Positions 58,004 through 64,000 of a DNA stretch of 64,000 nucleotides are shown in pieces. Where the stretch lies: assembly GCA_022393335.1 (NCBI GenBank), contig JAJEKB010021019.1, positions 1,733,571 to 1,797,570 on the forward strand. The letters are read 5' to 3'. Position numbers and translations under genes: made by a program. Within the stretch, counting starts at the first letter, position 1; every line of letters begins with the position of its first letter. This DNA is from Macrotrachela quadricornifera. Taxonomy: Eukaryota > Rotifera > Eurotatoria > Philodinida > Philodinidae. The notes beneath the pieces are model-generated. The model was not told where the DNA came from and searched no databases. It was given only the letters and a program-made list of their open reading frames with translations.

Positions 58004-59973
58004 AAAGATTTTACGATTTAATATTTTCATTTGTTGTTATTGTTTAATATGTATAAACATGATTATTATAACATTAACAATACTTTATATGTAGGTATTT
58101 GTTATATATTCATTAGTAAGTAAGTATTATTATTCTATTCTATTCATGGTAAACAAACGTCATTATGTAACATACATACAAATATATATTATGAAAATTT
58201 GTCAATTGATCAGATATGAGACATATTTTGTTAAAGTCTTATCCGAAGTGTAACTTTTAATCTAATAATTGATCAAATAGAAATAAAAATTATTATAATT
58301 AATAATACTATAGAATGAATTAGTTTTGAGAATATCAAAACAAAAACTCTTGATGTTTGAATACTGCGTTAGAATAAATGATCAAGATCGAATAAAATTT
58401 AAAAAACGATCATGTAGAGTATATTATATAGTGACCAGAATATTCTCGTTCAATGAAAACTATTATTGATTTTATTTTCTTGAAGCTAATATTAAAAATG
58501 AACATATTTTATATGAAGAACATTTAATAAAATTATCAAAAAATTTGATTATATTACCTTGAAACCCTTCTAATCATTATTTAATGATAAGAGTATATAC
58601 ACATATATAAAAGTATAATTTATACGTTATTATAATAATTCGATAATCTTTTTAGATGTTTACAAAAGTTCAGTCAAATTAAATGATGTATATGATAATA
58701 TTATAAGAAAAATTTCAAAACAATCTCTTTCAAAATTTACTAAAAATATAGACAAATTGGAAAAAATAATTACAATTGGTATTTTAAATACAATGTCATT
58801 ATAAATAGATACTTTTAACCCTTTCGCTACGGATGTCCCAAATATGGGACGGTAAGGTTTTGTCATTATATAATCATAATAATATAACTCTAAGTTTAAT
58901 TTGAAACCAATATTTGAGGTGTTCTATCCAAGAAAAGGATAGGAAGCCCAGTGGTGATAATGATTTTGGGAAATCTATATAATTTGCGATTGTGCCTTTT
59001 ATGTCCAATTCTACCATTCGATAGTATCATAGTATAACATTCTCATATACGTCTTCCATTCACATGCTTCTTTGTTCTGCTACATGCATGATATGACGGA
59101 AGTCGTTTTCTCCTTTTAGTTTATTCGAATGCAAAGAGTGCAATGTTAGCTTATGCGTAGTAACATGTTTGAAATGTTCGTACAGATGATTTCTTTCCTT
59201 TGGGTACATTTCCCATAACGTCTATAACATGTATGATATTCATGTTGTGCTATCATTTTGAAGTTTGTCAGCTGATGAATTTTCGAAATATCCTTCATTT
59301 TTCTATTTAACGTATTTTTAGTTTTTCCAAGCTCATGCCTATATATAATCATCGCGTTTCAAATAAAGCTTCTTTGTAAAGAGTTGCAATTAATTGGAAA
59401 TTTCGTCAATAAAAAACTTACTGACTTTAAAAATACGCTATAATCCGATTAGTCAGCGAATATAATAATCAAACGTCAACATATTTTCATACCCCAAAAT
59501 CTGTATGCCCAATGGTGAAAATCTTAGTCTGCTTCAATAGTAGAGTGATTAAGTATTCCGTAGATAAAAATTTTGGATGAGGAAGCAAATGTTGAAAAAT
59601 GGACAATGCAAGGAGATATAAATTGTAAGACGATACTCTAAAGATTCACGAAAATTTTTGAAAAATCCGAAAAAAGTTCTTGTGGTTTACAGAAAACTAG
59701 AGAAAAACTATGCGAAGTTTGGTTATGCTAACTCTTACAGGACTCAAAACCATAAACAAACAAACAAATAGAAATTCTTCTTTTTGTTTAGATAGAATTA
59801 TGATACAATCTTAACGGTCCAATATTTGAAAAATAATATATTGTTAGAAGTCAAAAAAAAAACTACTTTACATTCTTTTTCCTTCAAGTTTATTAAAAAT
59901 AAAAACAAATCAAATTTAACATCATGTTTTAATATGTGTATTTCGATGCAGATAAAAATATCTACATATTCTT
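58004..59973. other. AT-rich intergenic DNA after gap
   Basis: No supported gene. It includes a possible piggyBac-like end at 58815. Short frames at 58660-58866 and 59146-59352 are chance. Confidence 0.4.
58815..58852 (+). mobile_element. Possible piggyBac-like terminus
   Basis: TTAA followed by CCCTTTCGCTACGGATGTCC and a small hairpin GTCCCA-AATA-TGGGAC. TTAA target sites and CCCTTT-type ends are typical of piggyBac elements. The opposite end was not found in this window. Confidence 0.4.
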
Positions 59974-61698
59974 TTATGAATCACGATCAACCCAAAAACC
60001 AAATTTTACTCTCGTTACATGTTCAACAGGACGTTCCAGCTCCTCATAGAAAAATATTTTTAATTTTGATAATTCTTCTTTAACTACATTGAAAGGAGTT
60101 AGATCTCTGGATTGATGAAAATCAACAGTTAATATCGATAATTTAGGTAAATTATTCAATAATAATAAGCATTCCTCTGGTTTTGTCACACAACAACTAA
60201 TTTCTTCAATATTTGGAAATACTTCATGGATTGAACTCATATCACGACGTTTAGAACATGAATGTGGACGAGAATATACATTAAACTGTAATTTTTTAAT
60301 CATTTCACTTGTATATCGACATATTTCCTTATTAGTTTTCAATATATCTATTGCACAGTTATAAATATTGAGAGATGATAAGTGTGGTGCTTCTTTAAAA
60401 ATTTTCAATAAAATTGTCGGTCTTTTTATTTCAGAACATAATGGAATTTCTAAATGTTTTAAATTTGTTAAATTCATTATACTTTTCAAAGATCTGATAA
60501 ATCTTTGTTCATCATTCTCATTAGCAAGTGCAGGTAAAGATCGAATGATTAATGATCTGTTATTGGGAAAATAAAAATGATTTGATTCCATCAGTTCTTC
60601 ACCGGGTATATATAAAGATGTAACATTATCGAATGTATTCGAATTGTTAACCAATGTATTACAATATCGAACACATTTTAACCACAATGAATGTGCATCA
60701 TTTAGATAAGGAATTGTAAAAATATATGATTTAGTACGTTCTGCTAATAAACATTCTGTATACCATTGATGTTTCACTATCCAAAAATCATTTTGAAATT
60801 CTTCATATTTTCTAACTATTTCATTTCGATCAAAAATACCAAATTTAAATCGAAATGTATTTAAATGTGACAATGAAGATGTGATTAAACATTGCCAACG
60901 AGAAGCATTAATTATATCTGAATTTTCATAAACAGAGACTGTTAAACTTCGTAAATTAATCATATGTGCAATGACATCCATTAAATTATTAGTATCAACC
61001 ATACAATCAGTTATAATCAGATGTTTAAGGTGATTAACATGACCATGAAGAAGACTTATGTCATCAGATGACACTGAATCGGATTGGAAGCTTCTTGATA
61101 TATTTAAATATTGTAAAAATGGCATATCTCGTAGTATTTGATAGTATTGATTGAGCGTACCAAATTTTACAGATAGTTTTATAAGTGGAATGATTTCTTG
61201 CGAAGATGATAATGTAGAATTCAGTGACGATGTTAACAACATATTTGGTTTGCATCTTGGAAGTTGAGAGATGAGTTTATCTGAGGTCATTGGAGAATTA
61301 ATTAATCGAAGGTAAGTTAACTGTGAAAGTAATGGTAATATTGATGATAATTGTTCTAAATTATTCTCTTTAATTTCAATCAAAGTTAATGATTGAAGTT
61401 GAATGAATTTATCCAATGAGAAATATGTGAAAAATGCTTGAATTTGACCATGTGTATTGTCATTTGATAGTTTTAATGAATAGATTTGTTTTTGAATTTC
61501 TGTATAATCTAACATTTTTTCACAAAATCGATCAAAGATTGATTTGTGAATATTTTCAAAATTAAGACACAATGGAATAGTTCGAATCAATTGATAAAAT
61601 CGAGGATTAAGTTGTTCAAATGCATAGAATATATCTGGAGCATTGAGATATTCAAAACAATGAATAAAGATTTCATTTGGTAAATTTTCAAATTTCAT
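59974..61698 (-). CDS. F-box / leucine-rich-repeat protein, 574 aa
   Basis: An intact single-exon frame. The F-box is at residues 1-45: MKFENLPNEIFIHCFEYLNA, then DIFYAFEQLNPRFYQLI. It is followed by irregular LRRs of about 25-28 residues, e.g. LQSLTLIEIKENN, LTYLRLINSPMTS, LKHLIITDCMVD, LKHLEIPLCSEI, LSSLNIYNCAID and LSILTVDF. The C-terminus ends in THVTRVKFGFWVDRDS-like sequence (actual EHVTRVKFGFWVDRDS). The F-box would recruit SKP1 of an SCF ubiquitin ligase; the LRRs would select the substrate. This architecture is a large family in bdelloids. The start is the first Met, in the usual position for this family. It appears functional. Confidence 0.9.
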   Translation of the reverse strand: MKFENLPNEIFIHCFEYLNAPDIFYAFEQLNPRFYQLIRTIPLCLNFENIHKSIFDRFCEKMLDYTEIQKQIYSLKLSNDNTHGQIQAFFTYFSLDKFIQLQSLTLIEIKENNLEQLSSILPLLSQLTYLRLINSPMTSDKLISQLPRCKPNMLLTSSLNSTLSSSQEIIPLIKLSVKFGTLNQYYQILRDMPFLQYLNISRSFQSDSVSSDDISLLHGHVNHLKHLIITDCMVDTNNLMDVIAHMINLRSLTVSVYENSDIINASRWQCLITSSLSHLNTFRFKFGIFDRNEIVRKYEEFQNDFWIVKHQWYTECLLAERTKSYIFTIPYLNDAHSLWLKCVRYCNTLVNNSNTFDNVTSLYIPGEELMESNHFYFPNNRSLIIRSLPALANENDEQRFIRSLKSIMNLTNLKHLEIPLCSEIKRPTILLKIFKEAPHLSSLNIYNCAIDILKTNKEICRYTSEMIKKLQFNVYSRPHSCSKRRDMSSIHEVFPNIEEISCCVTKPEECLLLLNNLPKLSILTVDFHQSRDLTPFNVVKEELSKLKIFFYEELERPVEHVTRVKFGFWVDRDS

Positions 61699-63566
61699 AA
61701 TGAAGCAATGAATGTTATAATGTTTTCAAACGATGCAATATTCTCTTTTATTAACTTAAATAATAAGTTGGATCATAGGCAGATACAAAAGCAAACGCTT
61801 TTTATTTAGAAAATAATCAGATATTTCTCCAATTTAATCACAGTATACACATAAATAGAACAGAAATAATTGGTTGGCGAAAAAGCAACCATAGAATTAA
61901 AAAAAAAGGCATACGACAACTAATGTAATAGATGGCTTCAAAAAGATGACAGTAGAATATGAAAGAAAATTATATGAGTATTACTTTTTCATAATTCACG
62001 ATAAACAAGTCTACTGAAAAATATTTGAATGTTTTTCGCTAAATTTCTTTTTTATGGTGAAAAAACAATTATAGATAGATTAAGCAATACTTTGAAATAT
62101 TTTTTTTCTTTATTAAAATAAAACAATATCATATTTTAGTTTGTTTTCTTTTTTCTTTTTAATCCAATGAAACTTGAACAATTCCATTAAATAATAATAA
62201 CAAAATAAATAAAAAAATAAGCTTGAAAATGTATATGACGTTCGTGTATCAAATACTATAAATCTTTTCAATTAAAAAAATTGTTTTTTTTTGCAGTGTA
62301 ATATTTGTAACAAATGTTTAAGAGATAGTCCGCCAGAAAACCGGGTAACATGGTCGGAGAAAATTTTCTGATTTTTTATTTGATTATCTAAAATGAAAGA
62401 CAATACAGAGTTAGCATTAAATCCAAAATATTACCTTGATCTGAAAATCTCTTGTTGAATTATGAAGTACACTCTGATAAAGGGGTCTGTAGAACCTTAA
62501 CAAATAATGTAGGTAATAATCGAATTCACCATCGTATTAAATCAAGTGCTATCAATCCTTGAAGTGGAGCTTCTCAATTGAGATTGACACATTATCTTCA
62601 TTTTACTTTAAAAAGTAAAGTAATGTAACACAGTTAACTTTATTATTCACTTTTCAACTCATTATCATGTGATGATAATATTGCAATATACAAAAGTTTA
62701 TATAAAACACTATTTTAAATAAATAATTGAAGAATAAAACAAAAATTATACAATTAAGGTATGCAATAATTGAATATTTCAATGTCACATCTCTTTTGAT
62801 ATACATATGTAACATAAAATTAGATTACGTTTTGAAAATAATATATATAGGCAGATTATTCTGTTTCTATTTTTTCTGTGACCTTGTAACACAAAGCTGC
62901 ATACTACTATTGCGAACTATATAACTCCTCTTGTTTTTGAAAATTACATATACAAAATCCAATAGCTTCTAACAAAATATATATCAGTACTTTTTGAATA
63001 TAATTTTTTATATAGTCGAAACATATTCATAGACTATTGATGTTACATATTAAGATAGTTGCCTAGATTCTAGGAAAAACACAATGGAATTAATTAGCTG
63101 CAAAGCATACTACAGTCTATTTGACTTTAGTTTGAATTCGAAACAGATAAAATTATTTGAATTTGAGTGTGAGAGTGTCAGAATACCCTAAGGAGGCGCC
63201 CGAAGATGTGAGGATGGTAAATATATCATATAAATAGACTGAATTTTAGAATATCGCCCTTTGTTTTCTATAAAACAATCGAAAAGGAATATAAGGCTAG
63301 ATTCTCAAAATTCAGTTTAAATTAAAAAAGACCATAGACTCATTACTTTACTTCACGAATTAAAGTGAAATATTTTACTTGGTAAAGTAAAGGTAAAGTA
63401 TCACCCCTATTCCCAATGATAATGCATATATTGACAAAATCTTCAAATTTACTTGCATCGTTAGCAACTAAGTTATTTGTTCGTTCAACTGTTGTAGACT
63501 ACTGCGAAAATACTGTATTCAATGATAATAATCGTTTATAAGTATTGATCATAATTTATTACGAAT
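61699..63566. other. AT-rich intergenic DNA
   Basis: No supported gene. A 65-codon frame at 62727-62924 is Ile/Phe-rich chance sequence. Confidence 0.4.
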
Positions 63567-63878
63567 TCACATAATATTATTTGAAATATTCGAATAATCA
63601 TAAGGATATTGCAGAACAATTGAGCGAAGAGAAGATGATTTATGCATTAACACAATTCGAGCTATTTCATATTTATCACTTTCATTCATAGTTAAATCAT
63701 TTGGATTAAAAATACTAAATGAAACAAGTTTATCAAAAGTTTTTATTTTTTGAATAACATTGTCAAGTTTTGTTGATTGATAGGTTGTCATAAGCCTACA
63801 AAATTGAAGATTAATAAAATCATGTCGATTGAATAATAAACTAATAATAGACGTATCGTCACGAATATAAAAGAGACA
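63567..63878 (-). pseudogene. F-box/LRR family exon fragment
   Basis: The frame is open from a possible acceptor (TTGTTTAG, complement of 63879-63886): LFYIRDDTSIISLLFNRHDF, then NLQFCRLM, FDKLVSFSIFNPND and SSSLRSIVLQYPYDYSNI. It ends at a TGA after NNIM. The pattern (RDDTSIISLLF, LVSFSIF, MHKSSSLRSIVLQYPY) matches the middle LRR region of bdelloid F-box proteins, but F-box and C-terminal parts are not seen downstream. The upstream part may lie beyond the window. Either an internal exon of a gene running off the edge or a truncated copy. Confidence 0.5.
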
Positions 63879-63886
63879 CTAAACAA

Positions 63887-64000
63887 ATGAAATTTAACCG
63901 ATTTCTACTATAACAAAAAGTATCCTTTTTTCTTCTCAATGTTAACTTTCAATTTCTTTCGAAAATGTACATAACATTGAATGATTATGATCAAGTTGAA
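63887..64000. other. Right-edge sequence
   Basis: 114 bases with no assignable feature; may be intron or upstream sequence of the F-box/LRR fragment. Confidence 0.3.

Noticed and set aside
1..64000. CRISPR arrays, bacterial operons, ribosome binding sites and rRNA genes
   Set aside because: None seen. Genes have introns and eukaryotic families throughout, and the tandem repeats lack unique spacers.

Overview
This window looks like nuclear DNA of a bdelloid rotifer (Adineta/Rotaria/Philodina type; genus not resolved). The DNA is strongly AT-rich. Genes have short GT-AG introns (about 50-115 bp, a few of 240-450 bp). The gene content is the mix these animals expand: NHL-repeat and Kelch-repeat propellers, F-box/LRR proteins, atypical nuclear receptors, FLYWCH zinc fingers, rhodopsin-like receptors, polycystins and a secreted GH16 glucanase. 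The organism call is inference from gene families; I ran no database search. A 10-N assembly gap lies at 57994-58003.

Layout. 0.2-3 kb: two tandemly duplicated genes for small secreted PLAT-like proteins, separated by a short inverted-repeat element that carries a 32-bp tandem array and a G-run cluster. 5-6.7 kb: a foldback element. 7.4-11.1 kb: an NHL-repeat exon and a seven-repeat Kelch exon on the same strand with compatible splice phases, possibly one gene. 11.7-13.3 kb: a diverged inverted repeat. 13.7-14.6 kb: a small membrane protein and an NHL fragment. 14.6-16.7 kb: the most striking gene, a two-exon gene whose spliced product joins a U-box, a tyrosine-kinase-like domain and a PARP-type ADP-ribosyltransferase domain. 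17-20.9 kb: a polycystin pseudogene, a FLYWCH-bearing inverted-repeat element and a GPCR pseudogene. 21.9-23.3 kb: an acyltransferase-3 membrane protein. 24-28.3 kb: repeats and a 1.4-kb block with extreme G-over-C strand bias. 30-38.8 kb: a very large gene (2818 aa after splicing) with SPRY and two lectin-like domains. 40-41.2 kb: a Ly6/uPAR-like surface protein. 45.8-47.7 kb: a seven-exon GH16 beta-glucanase with two apple/PAN-like domains. 52.3-53.9 kb: a nuclear receptor. 54.3-56.2 kb: a large foldback element with well-matched arms. 60-61.7 kb: an F-box/LRR gene, with a fragment of a relative at the right edge.

Mobile DNA is mostly short and non-autonomous. Three small elements (9200-9400, 41922-42217, 51412-51906) carry 8-bp target duplications typical of hAT transposons. 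I found no intact transposase or reverse transcriptase. The genes do not form an operon or obvious pathway. The common theme is a mosaic of expanded, partly decayed family members interleaved with foldback and MITE insertions. The best candidate for something undescribed is the U-box/kinase/PARP fusion, which would put ubiquitination, phosphorylation and ADP-ribosylation in one polypeptide.
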